From CAYSCS01 sp964429695 (GTDB taxonomy: Bacteria; Acidobacteriota; Aminicenantia; Aminicenantales; Aminicenantaceae), in assembly GCA_964429695.1 (NCBI GenBank), contig CAYSCS010000086.1:1-41268 (forward strand): 41,268 nucleotides of DNA, read 5' to 3'. This document shows positions 7,761 through 17,003 of this stretch, piece after piece (within the stretch, counting starts at the first letter, position 1; each line of letters begins with the position of its first letter). The notes under the pieces were generated by a model, which was not told the DNA's origin, did not search any database, and worked only from the letters and a program-made list of their open reading frames with translations. The position numbers and the translations under genes are program-made.

Positions 7761-9749
7761 TTAAATTTTTGGCGATGAGATTTTAGTAAAGGAGGTTCTA
7801 AAGGGGATTTTTTCTCTTTTTCCTTTTTCTCTTTTCACTACAAGCTTGAGCCAATTAAAGATTTCCTTCCATGCATCATATCCTCCATGAGAAGCATCTT
7901 TCAACTCGAGGTATCTATGATTAATCCCCAGCTCTTTTAGCTTTTCTACAACTCTCCGCGTTTGTTCCACGGGGACCACTCTATCCTTTATCCCATGGAT
8001 GACGAATACATTGAAGCCCTTGCCCTTTTCCAGAAGGTCAAGGATATTCTCTCCTTTGAGGTAATCCGGGGGAGAAATTGGAGCGGACCGGATGATGAGG
8101 GCCTTAAAGAGTCCTGGATTAAGAAGGGCAAGTCTCCATGCCCCGTAACCCCCCATTGCAAATCCATCCAGGACCATATTTTTCTTGTCGATATTATACA
8201 GTTTGCTTACATGCTTTAGACACTCGAGGACCTCTTCACCTGAATCACCCAGATACCAGTCGGAAAGACTCCTTGCCTTAGGAGAAACTATTATAAAATT
8301 CAGCCCCTCCCTTACTCCCCTTGTCCTGAAAAAGGCAGAAGCAACTTCGTTTAAAGCCTTGCTTTCATCCATCCCGCTTGGATGGAGAGTCATAAAAAGG
8401 GGAATCGGGGTCTTAGAATCATAGTTAAAGGGAATAAGAATCGAATATGGCTGGAGGGTGCCGTCAAGCTTTGAACGGTAAGCAAGTCTTACCACGCTTC
8501 CTTCGGGGAAAAGAGCTGGCTTTTTCTCCTCAACATTCTTTAAAAGTAAATCCACTTCCTCGAACCAATTTTTCAATTCTCTTATATCCGAAAACCGAGA
8601 AGGGCTCTCCATAAATTCCCTTATCCATTCAAGCCTTATCTCAAGAGTGGGAAGACTTTCCTTGAATCTTTCATCTTTTAAAAAAGCCTCACTCCCTTTT
8701 GCCTCTAAAATCTTTCTCTCGAATCTTTCTAACTCCTCTCTATCCACAAGATAAAACTCAAAATCTTCGGCGTATCTCAAAGATTTTTGTTCATCAATCA
8801 CTCCCACACTCAGGAGATGAGAACCAGAACAGAGATTGATTCCTCCAAGCTGTGTTTCATAAAGGTTTAAGCCCTCTTTCAAGCTAATTTCCTTTTCACT
8901 TGAAACATTCCCCCTAGCTGAAGTTAGGATATATTTTAGCTGCCACCCTGATGCCTGTTGGAAGGAATTTATAGCTAAGGTGAGAATTCTTTCTTGATTC
9001 ATATAAAAATGGGTTCCATTCAATGAGGCTTGAAATTCATATTCTTCTGGAAAATGAAACATAAAATCAAAGAGGAGTCCCCGTCTTTTCCTTGAGTTTT
9101 CACTATCGTAGTCAGGATCAGGTTCAAGCTGCAATACCTCCCTTTCTTCCTTGTCGCTATCCACATAAACAAGGTTTATGCCATATTTTTGATTAATGAA
9201 CGGTCTGAAGGGAATTATTTCTTTCCAGGGGATTGATATTTCATAGAAAATCATTCTCTGAGAATAATCGGCAATAGCCTTTACTCTGGCATCTCTTAGA
9301 GAAATATGGGGAAAATATTCCCCATTCCTGTTAACTACTACCATCGTTTCTTTATTTCCCTCTATCCAGATTCCGAAGCTTATGAAGTTTTCGCCCTCAT
9401 TCCCTTTTGAAGGCTCGACGAAGGTGAGATAAATACCATCCCCATATTTCCAGCCACTTTGTTGGAAATCAAAAATATCATCGATGGCTTTTACTGCGAG
9501 ATAGAAGTTTTTTTCGTCAAAGCTGAATTGGAGCATCACTTGAATGTCTCGAGAAGGTTCAATCTTTCTTCCCTCTGGGGAAAATTCAAGCGCAATTTCC
9601 TCAAACTTCGTCCATTCTTCGAGATTTCCGTCGACTTGAATTTGCTTTTCTCTCTGCACAATTTTTTGTCCAAAAACTTGAATTGAAAGAAAGATAAAAA
9701 AGAGTAAACTCATTGACAAAAACTTTAAGAAAAGAGTCAAAATCTTCAT
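7761..9749 (-). CDS. Exported CBM9-like plus alpha/beta-hydrolase protein, nucleophile Ser replaced by Ala
   Basis: The 662-residue protein has a signal peptide (about 1-27). A CBM9/DOMON-like beta-sandwich follows (about 30-225, beginning VDGNLEEW), then a linker region with a helical segment (about 330-400). A C-terminal alpha/beta-hydrolase of the S9/PHB-depolymerase type starts at about 415. The nucleophile elbow, normally GxSMGG, reads GFAMGG with A531 (codon GCA at 8159-8157). The other triad members appear intact: D589 (GIKDRVVP) and H621 (DASHGGYDAW). The family fold is clear but ordinary serine-hydrolase activity is unlikely. It may bind a ligand or use another mechanism. The ribosome site is weak. 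About 400 bases separate it from the next leftward gene. Confidence 0.85.
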   Translation of the reverse strand: MKILTLFLKFLSMSLLFFIFLSIQVFGQKIVQREKQIQVDGNLEEWTKFEEIALEFSPEGRKIEPSRDIQVMLQFSFDEKNFYLAVKAIDDIFDFQQSGWKYGDGIYLTFVEPSKGNEGENFISFGIWIEGNKETMVVVNRNGEYFPHISLRDARVKAIADYSQRMIFYEISIPWKEIIPFRPFINQKYGINLVYVDSDKEEREVLQLEPDPDYDSENSRKRRGLLFDFMFHFPEEYEFQASLNGTHFYMNQERILTLAINSFQQASGWQLKYILTSARGNVSSEKEISLKEGLNLYETQLGGINLCSGSHLLSVGVIDEQKSLRYAEDFEFYLVDREELERFERKILEAKGSEAFLKDERFKESLPTLEIRLEWIREFMESPSRFSDIRELKNWFEEVDLLLKNVEEKKPALFPEGSVVRLAYRSKLDGTLQPYSILIPFNYDSKTPIPLFMTLHPSGMDESKALNEVASAFFRTRGVREGLNFIIVSPKARSLSDWYLGDSGEEVLECLKHVSKLYNIDKKNMVLDGFAMGGYGAWRLALLNPGLFKALIIRSAPISPPDYLKGENILDLLEKGKGFNVFVIHGIKDRVVPVEQTRRVVEKLKELGINHRYLELKDASHGGYDAWKEIFNWLKLVVKREKGKREKIPFRTSFTKISSPKI

Positions 9750-10860
9750 CGCATTTTTCTTTTAATGAGGATGAATAAAATAATTTTTATTTTCTATTAA
9801 TTAATCTTTTCACCTTCTCTCTTCATTCACAAGCAAATTTAATTTTATCTCATTTCTTTATTCTCCTCTACTTTTAACTCTCAATTCTATGAAATTTTTG
9901 CTTGAGAATTTAACTTTTTTATGTCCAGAGAAAAATTTCGCCTCAATTTAACCTCAATTAAGATATTCTTTTTTCTCTCAAACTTTAATGATTGTTTATT
10001 CGTGGAAAAGTAATATCCTAAAATTTTTTCTGTATCTTTCTTTTCTTTAAATAGGGCATCATTAATGCAAGAAGAATCCTGGAATCGATTGGCCTTTTCA
10101 TTTTTAAAAATTTTACTCTCAAAAAATATTATTCTCGATCGTATAGATTAACCTTAAGATAAGAAAAAGAAAAATCTAATCTACTTCGATTAATTCGCTT
10201 TTATTATGAGTAAAAAATATATTTTCAGGTAGCTAAGAAGGAATTAATGTCGGTCGGGTTATTAAGCTGAATATCAATAGACCAGAGAGGCTCATTGTCA
10301 ATTTTGCCTTAACTTATCTCATTTAAGGGTTCTCTCAAGGCTTTATGATATTCTGGATTCTTTGGGTTTACCCCCACTAAATTCGCAAGAACCATTTTGG
10401 TTATTATTTAGTGACTAAATTGGATCCAGAAGGATTATTTAAAATTGGGGAGAGCTTTCTTTTTTTATGGCTAAACATGGCTTCGCACGATGCCAAATGC
10501 TAAAGATTAAATAAACATCAAAGTTTCAAAGAGATTCTCTATCCATGAGGCCAAAACTTAACTCAGATTGAGTGAATATATTCTAAATTTTCCGTAGCAC
10601 TATTCTCCATCTGCTCGTCGGTAAGGAAAAGGAAAATGACTGAAAAGAGCTCGCTAAGTTTTGGGAATGAATTCTATCGATTCTTCCTAAGTTACTTAAA
10701 AGTTTGTTCATCTTGGCGGCTTCTCCCTTACATCACTATCCCTCTCCTCTATATTCCATATCTATGCCTGAGTGAGATCCAAGCTTGACAAAGGTCTCAT
10801 CATTATTTAAATAAATATTATTAAAACAATCGAAATAGTATATTTAGAAGGGAAAAAGAT
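9750..10860. other. Gene-poor AT-rich tract, probably containing decayed genes
   Basis: About 1.1 kb contains no reading frame over 60 codons that resembles a protein. Two short frames stand out. A minus-strand frame at 10309-10395 (28 residues, MVLANLVGVNPKNPEYHKAL then REPLNEIS) has a protein-like composition and could be the end of a lost gene. A plus-strand frame at 10636-10788 (50 residues, with a hydrophobic centre and an AAGGAAAAGG ribosome-like site) is unproven. The tract leads directly into the broken regulator gene. Confidence 0.5.
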
Positions 10861-10865
10861 TTATA

Positions 10866-11319
10866 ATTTTAATTGAAGAGTTAAGAAAATTTAGAATTTT
10901 CAAAGACCTCAAAGATTACGAGTAGAAACAATATCAGAATAACAGAAATAGAGAAAAGAGAGGATTATGAGGCAGATAAAAGAATCTTTGAAGAGAAATC
11001 AATCGCTACAAACCTGTATCTTGTTGTCAAGAGCAAGGTAGAAATCAGAATGAGCACAGACAAGGGAAAAAAACAGTTGCCGCTTGAAACTATCGAAAAA
11101 AGGGACCTTTTTGGCTGGTCTGTTCTTGTTGAGCCCCATACCTTTACTGTAGCTTCGTGGACCATGGAGCCCTCAGAATTTCTTGTCTTCAATGGAGATA
11201 CCCTGGGTGATTTATTCAAGAAAAATAATCATATCGGCTATCTGATAATGTCAAGAATTACTTCTGTCATCTCCTCCAGATTGAGAAAATTAAGCCAGAA
11301 ATTTATCAATAACCTTTAG
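10866..11319 (+). pseudogene. Broken cyclic-nucleotide-binding-domain protein
   Basis: The C-terminal two thirds, read in one frame (about 10930-11319), match the CNB fold: RIFEEKSIATNLYLVV, then KRDLFGWSVLVEPHTF, then NNHIGYLIMSRI and SSRLRKLSQ. The N-terminal CNB helix (IEELRKFRIFKDLKDYE) is readable just upstream in another frame (about 10875-10922) and ends at TAG 10923-10925. The gene is therefore interrupted by a stop and a frameshift, and no good start codon remains. A stand-alone CNB protein of about 150 residues is the likely ancestor. The usual glycine of VVSGKVE is also lost (VVKSKVE), and the phosphate-binding cassette does not look cAMP-like. An 89-residue product from ATG 11050 is possible but would lack half the barrel. 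Confidence 0.75.
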
Positions 11320-11536
11320 TAATTTTAAGACTAGTTTTAGTTTCTAATCCTTGATTGTTCGTTGAATTGAACTCAAATAAGGGACGAAGAGGAAAATCCC
11401 TGTTCTACAGAGAAAGTAAAAATTTTATTTATTCGTTGTTGAATTTTTCTTAGCCTCCTTTCAAAAAAGAACCTTCCTCATTCCTTCGCCTTATAGCCAG
11501 GAAATCGCCGATCGCTTATAATATTTAGTTCTAATA

Positions 11537-12571
11537 ATGGTAGCGGAAGCGCTAGGTACTAAAGAAAGAAAAGAAAAGCTTGAAAGGGTAAAAAATGCCC
11601 TTAGGTCCCTGAGGCCAAATGAGGGGGAGTGTCGCCTTTGTCCGCGAAATTGTGGTGTCAATCGAAGCAAGGGAGAAAAGGGCTTTTGTCTAGGCGGGAA
11701 GGAAGCATCGATTTCTCATGCCGGGTTGCACTTTGGAGAGGAGCCAGTGCTCAGCGGTTACTCTAACTTTCTCAAAAATAAGAAGAAATTGGGATTTAAG
11801 AAGGGCGGTTCGGGGACAATCTTTTTTTCTGGCTGCAATCTTAAATGTCTTTACTGTCAGAACTATCAACTCAGCTGGCAAAACATGGGAAAACCTCATC
11901 TTCCCGAGTCTATCGCAAATTTGATGTTAGACCTTCAGGAAAAAGGAGCTCTGAACATAAACCTCGTCACCCCCACTCATCTCCTGATCCCCATCCTTGA
12001 AGCTTTAAGTCTCGCTTATTCCAGGAATCTCAACATTCCCATAGTCTATAACAGCGGAGGGTATGAAAAGCCCGAAACATTAAAACATTTAGAAGGTGTT
12101 GTGGATATCTATCTTCCCGACATCAAATACTATTCTCCATTCGTCTCTGAAAGATTTTCTTCTGCACCAGATTATTTTTTCTGGGCTTCCAAAGCCCTCA
12201 AAGAGATGCATAGGCAACAGCCTGAGTTCATCGTGGATAGGAAATGGATTGCACGCAAAGGACTTATCCTCCGCCACCTTCTCCTACCTGGCCATGAAGA
12301 AGATTCCCTTCGTCTTATTTCCTGGATTGGCGAAAATCTCGATTCCTCAATCTGTTTGAGCCTGATGAGTCAGTATCGCCCTTGCTTCAAGGCTCCGCAG
12401 GAAATCCAAAGGAAGGTAGATCCTCTGAAATATAGGAAGGTTGTGGAAAAGGCTTTATCTTTAAATCTTGCCACGCTCTTTATCCAGCCTGAGCCCTTCA
12501 TCGAGGAAGAGCACCTCATTCCTGACTTTTCCCTCGAAGACCCTTTCCAGTGGAATAAGTCTTCAGAATAA
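11537..12571 (+). CDS. PflX-type radical SAM protein
   Basis: The 344-residue protein has the radical SAM cluster motif CNLKCLYC with C100, C104 and C107 binding a 4Fe-4S cluster, and resembles pyruvate formate-lyase activating enzymes. The N-terminus carries CRLCPRNC followed by KGEKGFC (about 37-60), a cysteine set typical of the COG1313 PflX group of uncharacterised Fe-S proteins. The length agrees. No glycyl-radical partner is adjacent, so the substrate is unknown. No clear Shine-Dalgarno precedes ATG 11537. A TATAAT-like box at 11517-11522 lies only about 14 bases upstream, so the message may have a very short leader. The gene runs in the same direction as the permease cluster but is separated from it by 241 bases. 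Confidence 0.88.
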   Translation: MVAEALGTKERKEKLERVKNALRSLRPNEGECRLCPRNCGVNRSKGEKGFCLGGKEASISHAGLHFGEEPVLSGYSNFLKNKKKLGFKKGGSGTIFFSGCNLKCLYCQNYQLSWQNMGKPHLPESIANLMLDLQEKGALNINLVTPTHLLIPILEALSLAYSRNLNIPIVYNSGGYEKPETLKHLEGVVDIYLPDIKYYSPFVSERFSSAPDYFFWASKALKEMHRQQPEFIVDRKWIARKGLILRHLLLPGHEEDSLRLISWIGENLDSSICLSLMSQYRPCFKAPQEIQRKVDPLKYRKVVEKALSLNLATLFIQPEPFIEEEHLIPDFSLEDPFQWNKSSE

Positions 12572-12812
12572 GAGAAATTTGTTTCATTTTATTAGGGATT
12601 TCTCATCATCGTCTGAAGAGGCTCTAGCAGAAGAAGTTTCGGGTGGTAAAAAAGATTTTTTATCAGAAATAATTATTTTCTGTAATAAGGTTAAAAACAT
12701 AATTTCTTTCCACTAAAAGGACCTTTGTTTCATCTCAATTCCAATTTTTTTATCTTTTTGATTCTCAAGGAATAATGTATTAAAATTTTGAGGACTAATC
12801 ATTCAGACCCAA

Positions 12813-14168
12813 GTGAAACAGAAAATCATGGGAAGTGAGCCAAGAATGGAGGTGGCCGAAAAACTCGAAGATTATTCCCTCAAACCTGTTCCTTTGGAGA
12901 AAAGAAAGTCTTGGGTCGACATTGCCATTGTCTGGATTGGAGTGGCCATTGTTATGTCAGCCCTTCTTCGTGGGATGATAGTTGGAATGGGGCTTGGTTC
13001 TCTTCATCGTACACTCCTTGCTTATCTTCTTGGCGAGACTCTCTTAGTGGCGATGATGACACTCACTGGATATATGGGCGCAAAGGAAGGACTCTCAACT
13101 CCGCTTCTTGCCAGAAGTTCATTTGGCCTTAAAGGCGCCCTCCTCATTTCCGTCTGCCTGGGTTTTTCCTTCATGGGCTGGTTTTCAATCCAGGCTGGGC
13201 TCTTTGCAGAGACCTTGATCACCTATTCAAAAACATCCATCCCCTCTCCTTATCTTGCCTTCGCAAGCGGTCTGCTGATGATGCTTCCTGCAGTTTTCGG
13301 GTTCAGGGGGTTGAAGGCTCTGAGCTGGGTGGTTGTTCCTCCCATGATTATCGTCTTTTTTGTGGCTGCTTTGAAGACTGGATTAGGCTTTTTGCCCCAA
13401 GAGAGGCTCATTTCCCTTGCCTTCAATCATACCCCCTCTCCCTATCCCACCACTCTGGGAGCCTCGGCTTCCATAATCGCTGGGGGATTCATAGTGGGGG
13501 CGGTGACTTCGGCTGACATCTTCCGCTACGCCAGGCCTCGTCTTCGCGAGATTCTCTATGCTTCTACTCTTTCCATGGGAATCAGTGCTCTCCTTCAGCT
13601 TATTGGTTCAATTTTTGCTCTCTCTACTGGTCTTTATCATGAAAATCTCCCTCGAATCATCATCTCTTCGGAATTCGCAGGTCTGGGAATTGTAGGCTTT
13701 CTTGCCATTGCCTTCGCTCAATGGACTACTAATGATTCCAACCTCTATTCCTCTGTTCTTGCCTTTAACAGCCTCCTGAAGCTGGAGAGATGGAAGCTTG
13801 CTGTTTTCCTGGGCATTTTTTCCTCCTTCCTTGCTGCTCTGGGAATTCTTTCTAGATTAGGGCTTTTTCTGAGCCTTCTGAGCATAGTGGTAAGTCCCAT
13901 CGGGGGTATCCTCATTGCCGAGCAATATTTGCTAAGAAAAAACAAAACTAGCCATAAAGAGGATGAATCGTTTGAGCCCTGGAACCCCATTGCACTCGGA
14001 GCTTATCTTATTTCAGTAGTGATAGGTTTTCTGACCTCAGGGCCTGCTTTAAGCATCCCCTTTTTCCCCTTTTCAATCTACGCCTTTAACGGAATAGTCT
14101 CAGCAATCTTCCTCTACTGGGTAGGAATGAGAATCTTTCGAAGCCGCGGCGCTAGAATTTCCGGCTGA
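12813..14168 (+). CDS. NCS1-family permease for nucleobase/hydantoin-type compounds
   Basis: The 451-residue inner-membrane protein has about twelve membrane segments and resembles CodB-like cytosine/purine/hydantoin permeases. Family-like features include the Trp-containing first helix after WVDIAIVWIGVAIVMSALL, the segment SFGLKGALLISVCLGFSFMGW near 110, and TSADIFRYARP near 232. The start is uncertain: GTG 12813, ATG 12828 and ATG 12846 are all in frame, and only the last has a purine-rich stretch at useful distance. The DUF917 gene starts 14 bases downstream, so it probably brings in the substrate of that cluster by cation- or proton-coupled uptake. The exact substrate cannot be read from the sequence. 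Confidence 0.9.
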   Translation: MKQKIMGSEPRMEVAEKLEDYSLKPVPLEKRKSWVDIAIVWIGVAIVMSALLRGMIVGMGLGSLHRTLLAYLLGETLLVAMMTLTGYMGAKEGLSTPLLARSSFGLKGALLISVCLGFSFMGWFSIQAGLFAETLITYSKTSIPSPYLAFASGLLMMLPAVFGFRGLKALSWVVVPPMIIVFFVAALKTGLGFLPQERLISLAFNHTPSPYPTTLGASASIIAGGFIVGAVTSADIFRYARPRLREILYASTLSMGISALLQLIGSIFALSTGLYHENLPRIIISSEFAGLGIVGFLAIAFAQWTTNDSNLYSSVLAFNSLLKLERWKLAVFLGIFSSFLAALGILSRLGLFLSLLSIVVSPIGGILIAEQYLLRKNKTSHKEDESFEPWNPIALGAYLISVVIGFLTSGPALSIPFFPFSIYAFNGIVSAIFLYWVGMRIFRSRGARISG

Positions 14169-14182
14169 AGAGGATTGAGAAA

Positions 14183-15259
14183 GTGGGAGAAAGGGAAGAA
14201 TCGATTAAAATTGATGAGAGGAAAATAGAAGCCCTCGTCCTGGGTGGAGCTGTGCTGGGTGGTGGGGGAGGGGGATGGATAGAGGAAGGGAAGAAGGTCG
14301 CCTTCTCAGCCTTTGAAAGAGGATTCCACGAGATACTTTCTTTAAACCACCTCAGAGATGATTCTTTGCTTCTCACTGTTTCGGCTGTTGGTGCCCCCTC
14401 TGCAGGAAAGGATCTCCTTGAGCCTGAGGATTATGTCAGAGTTGTTGAATACTTCATTCAGAAGACAAGTTTAAAGATTGAGGGTCTGATCTCATCTGAA
14501 ATCGGTGCTCTGGGAGTTGTCAACGGCTGGCTTCAGTCGGCTCACTTAGGAATCCCTGTCATAGATGCTCCCTGTAATGGACGTGCTCATCCCCTTACCC
14601 TGATGGGCTCCATGGGGCTTCAGCGCCAGAAGGGCTATATCTCAAAACAGGCTGCCGTGGGAAGAAGAGAAGGGATTCGAGTCGAATACTTCTTTTCAGG
14701 AAACATTGAAAGCGTTTCTACGAGAATCAGAGAGGCAGCCATTGCCTCGGGAGGGATGGTTGCGGTTGCGAGGAACCCCTGTCCAGTTCATTACGTGAGA
14801 AAACATGGAGCAGAAGGAGCAATCAAGATGGCTCTTCAAATCGGGGAAATGTTACTTGAAGAGGAGAAAAAACCAGAAATTGCTTTGAAGAAAATTCTCA
14901 GCTACCTAGGGGGAAAAATGATTGGAAAGGGGTATGTTGAGGAAAAAAGGCTTCGAATAGAAAAGGGTTTAGACCTTGGAATCCTCTCTTTGAAAACCGA
15001 AAGAGGAAGGGCAGAGATTTCTATCTGGAATGAATACATGACCCTCGAGTTAAACGGTATTAGGGAAGCAACCTTTCCTGACCTTATCATGACTTTCGAT
15101 TCCCAATCGCTCACTCCTTTAATAAGTGCACAAATAGAGGAAGGGAACGAGGTCTTTCTTATCTTTGTGCCAGCAGGAAGGCTTATTCTTGGAGAGGGGG
15201 TGAAAGATTCGAATCTTCTCCGGCTAGTAGCCGAAGAAATAGGAAAAAATATCCCATGA
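14183..15259 (+). CDS. DUF917 family protein (S-methyl-thiohydantoin desulfurase-like)
   Basis: The 358-residue protein belongs to PF06032, with the glycine-rich opening LVLGGAVLGGGGGGW (about 18-32) and the two-domain length usual for the family. From memory, the family was renamed after an S-methyl-thiohydantoin desulfurase, and members are often adjacent or fused to hydantoinases. I could not check this. The GTG start has GAGG upstream. The stop overlaps an ATG of the next gene (ATGA at 15256-15259), and the permease ends 14 bases before, so the genes form an operon. The inferred role is cytoplasmic attack on an imported hydantoin- or pyrimidine-like ring. No separate hydantoinase is seen in the window. 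Confidence 0.85.
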   Translation: MGEREESIKIDERKIEALVLGGAVLGGGGGGWIEEGKKVAFSAFERGFHEILSLNHLRDDSLLLTVSAVGAPSAGKDLLEPEDYVRVVEYFIQKTSLKIEGLISSEIGALGVVNGWLQSAHLGIPVIDAPCNGRAHPLTLMGSMGLQRQKGYISKQAAVGRREGIRVEYFFSGNIESVSTRIREAAIASGGMVAVARNPCPVHYVRKHGAEGAIKMALQIGEMLLEEEKKPEIALKKILSYLGGKMIGKGYVEEKRLRIEKGLDLGILSLKTERGRAEISIWNEYMTLELNGIREATFPDLIMTFDSQSLTPLISAQIEEGNEVFLIFVPAGRLILGEGVKDSNLLRLVAEEIGKNIP

Positions 15260-15273
15260 TGCTGGAGGGGCAG

Positions 15274-15942
15274 ATGAAAATTGGATTTATTACCCTCGGA
15301 CAAACTCCAAGAGAAGACGTAATCCCTGAAATCCTGAGCCTCGTGGGGAAAAAAATAGAAATTTTAGAAATGGGAGCACTTGACAACCTTTCCCAAAAAG
15401 AGATAGAAAGACTCAAGCCTGAAAAGGAAGATTTCCCGCTCCTAACGCGTCTGAGAAACGGGAGCGCTGTGGTTATAGGAAAAAGAAATATTACTCCCCT
15501 TGTCCAAGACCTGGTGAAAAGGCTTGATAAAGCTCAAGTTGATTTCTCTATTCTTCTCTGTACCGAAACCTTTCCCGGGCTTCGCTCTGTTAAACTCCTC
15601 TTACAGCCTTCAAAAATCCTCATCCATGCAGTGCTATCTCTTCTTGATGAGGGAAGAATCCTTGTTCTCTCTCCCTTGAAAGAGCAGATGGCAAAAGTCG
15701 AGGAAAAATGGAAAAAAACAGCGCTCGAAGTTACCACTTCTCACCTGAATCCTTATGCAAGGCTGGGGGATTTAAAGCATCCTTTCCTGAAACTGGAAAA
15801 TAAGGCTCTAGACCTCGTTGTTCTTGACTGCATTGGGTATAATCTTAAAATAAAAAAAATGGTAAAAGAAATAATAAGAAAACCAGTAATCTTGCCCAGG
15901 ACAATTCTGGGAAGAATCATCCAAGAAATTATCGAGGAGTAG
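15274..15942 (+). CDS. aroM: AroM family protein
   Basis: The protein has 222 residues from ATG 15274, which follows a strong GGAGGGG at 15264-15270. An ATG at 15256 overlapping the previous stop would add six residues but has no ribosome site. Like E. coli AroM (PF07302) it opens with an ITLGQTPR-type strand-loop and has the C-terminal motif VVLDCIGYN (about 185-193), close to the MLDCLGF motif of E. coli AroM. The fold resembles Asp/Glu racemase-like proteins, but no reaction is established. It lies between DUF917 and DUF1177, each separated by no more than 14 bases, which strongly suggests a shared pathway. The old link to aromatic biosynthesis in E. coli rests on position only. Confidence 0.88.
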   Translation: MKIGFITLGQTPREDVIPEILSLVGKKIEILEMGALDNLSQKEIERLKPEKEDFPLLTRLRNGSAVVIGKRNITPLVQDLVKRLDKAQVDFSILLCTETFPGLRSVKLLLQPSKILIHAVLSLLDEGRILVLSPLKEQMAKVEEKWKKTALEVTTSHLNPYARLGDLKHPFLKLENKALDLVVLDCIGYNLKIKKMVKEIIRKPVILPRTILGRIIQEIIEE

Positions 15943-15946
15943 GCTC

Positions 15947-16897
15947 ATGTCATTTAAACAAGTTATAGAAGTGCTGGACCTTCTTGAAACCCCAGTAATA
16001 AACATAGAATCCATAAATGATTATTTTAAGCAAAAGGGGCTTCTTGATTCAGAAATCGAAACAACGAGGGTTGAAGGAAAAGAAGGGGCAACCGATTTTA
16101 TAAAAATTACCATAAGAGGAAAAACAAAAAAAGCTAATAAAAAACGTGTTCCAACTCTGGGTATCATTGGTCGATTGGGAGGAATAGGAGCAAGGCCGCA
16201 TAAGATCGGGCTTGTCTCCGATTCAGATGGTGCGGTGTGTGCGCTTGCCGTGGCAGCAAAGCTGGCTGAGATGCGGAACCGGGGAGATGAGTTTGAGGGA
16301 AAGGTGATGGTCTGCACTCATCTCTGCCCTAATGCTCCAATCATCCCCCATGATCCCGTTCCCTTCATGGGGTCTGTGGTTTCTCTTGAGGTGATGAATA
16401 AATTCGAGGTGAGCCCGGCCATGGACGCCATTCTCTCCATTGATACCACAAAAGGAAACCGTATCATTAACCAGCGGGGCTTCGCCATTTCTCCAACTGT
16501 CAAAGATGGCTACATCCTCAAAGTCAGCGATGACCTCCTCGATATCATGCAACAGGTTACAGGAAAGCTTCCTGTAGTCTTTCCTTTGACCACCCAGGAT
16601 ATAACTCCCTATGGAAACAATATCTACCACCTCAATAGCATTCTTCAACCATCAACTTCTACTCATGCCCCTGTAGTTGGAGTTGCCATAACTACAGAGG
16701 TCGCTGTTCCGGGATGCGCCACAGGTGCCAGCCATGCGCTGGATATTGAGCTTGCCGTAAGATTCTGCGTCGAAGTGGCCAAAGCCTTCGGAGAAGGCAA
16801 ATGTTCATTCTTCGACAAAAAAGAGTTTAAAAAATTGGTAAAACTTTATGGCTCGATGGAACATCTTAAGACACTGGGGAGAATAAAAGAAAAATAG
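15947..16897 (+). CDS. DUF1177 family protein
   Basis: The 316-residue protein matches PF06675 in length and pattern. Likely functional residues are in THLCPNAPIIPHDPVPFM (H125, C127, N129, H135, D136), in LSIDTTKGNR (about 163-172), and in PGCATGASHALDIELAVRF near 265. This is a polar set that could bind metal or a small ligand. No function is known for the family. It starts 4 bases after aroM with GAGGAG upstream, so it is the last member of the permease-DUF917-aroM-DUF1177 operon. About 106 bases containing a promoter-like sequence separate it from the PLP enzyme. Confidence 0.87.
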   Translation: MSFKQVIEVLDLLETPVINIESINDYFKQKGLLDSEIETTRVEGKEGATDFIKITIRGKTKKANKKRVPTLGIIGRLGGIGARPHKIGLVSDSDGAVCALAVAAKLAEMRNRGDEFEGKVMVCTHLCPNAPIIPHDPVPFMGSVVSLEVMNKFEVSPAMDAILSIDTTKGNRIINQRGFAISPTVKDGYILKVSDDLLDIMQQVTGKLPVVFPLTTQDITPYGNNIYHLNSILQPSTSTHAPVVGVAITTEVAVPGCATGASHALDIELAVRFCVEVAKAFGEGKCSFFDKKEFKKLVKLYGSMEHLKTLGRIKEK

Positions 16898-16925
16898 GAT
16901 AAATATAAATTACGTTTTTAATCTG

Positions 16926-16953
16926 TTGACTATTGGAATAAACGAGGTAAAAT
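16926..16953 (+). promoter_or_regulatory. Putative sigma-70-type promoter of the PLP enzyme gene
   Basis: TTGACT (16926-16931) is followed after 16 bases by TAAAAT (16948-16953), with about 50 bases to the start codon. It would allow transcription of the PLP enzyme apart from the upstream operon. No terminator is seen between DUF1177 and this site, so read-through is also possible. Confidence 0.45.
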
Positions 16954-17003
16954 TCCTTCAACATAAAATTTAGTGAGAATTTTTTTCTAAAAGGAGAAGA
17001 AAG

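Noticed and set aside
10636..10788. 50-residue plus-strand frame with a hydrophobic centre
   Set aside because: It has a weak ribosome-like site but lies in a decayed tract and shows no homology that I can recognise.
12572..12812. Riboswitch ahead of the NCS1 permease
   Set aside because: Only short AT-rich palindromes are visible; no conserved purine, pyrimidine or other aptamer pattern was recognised.
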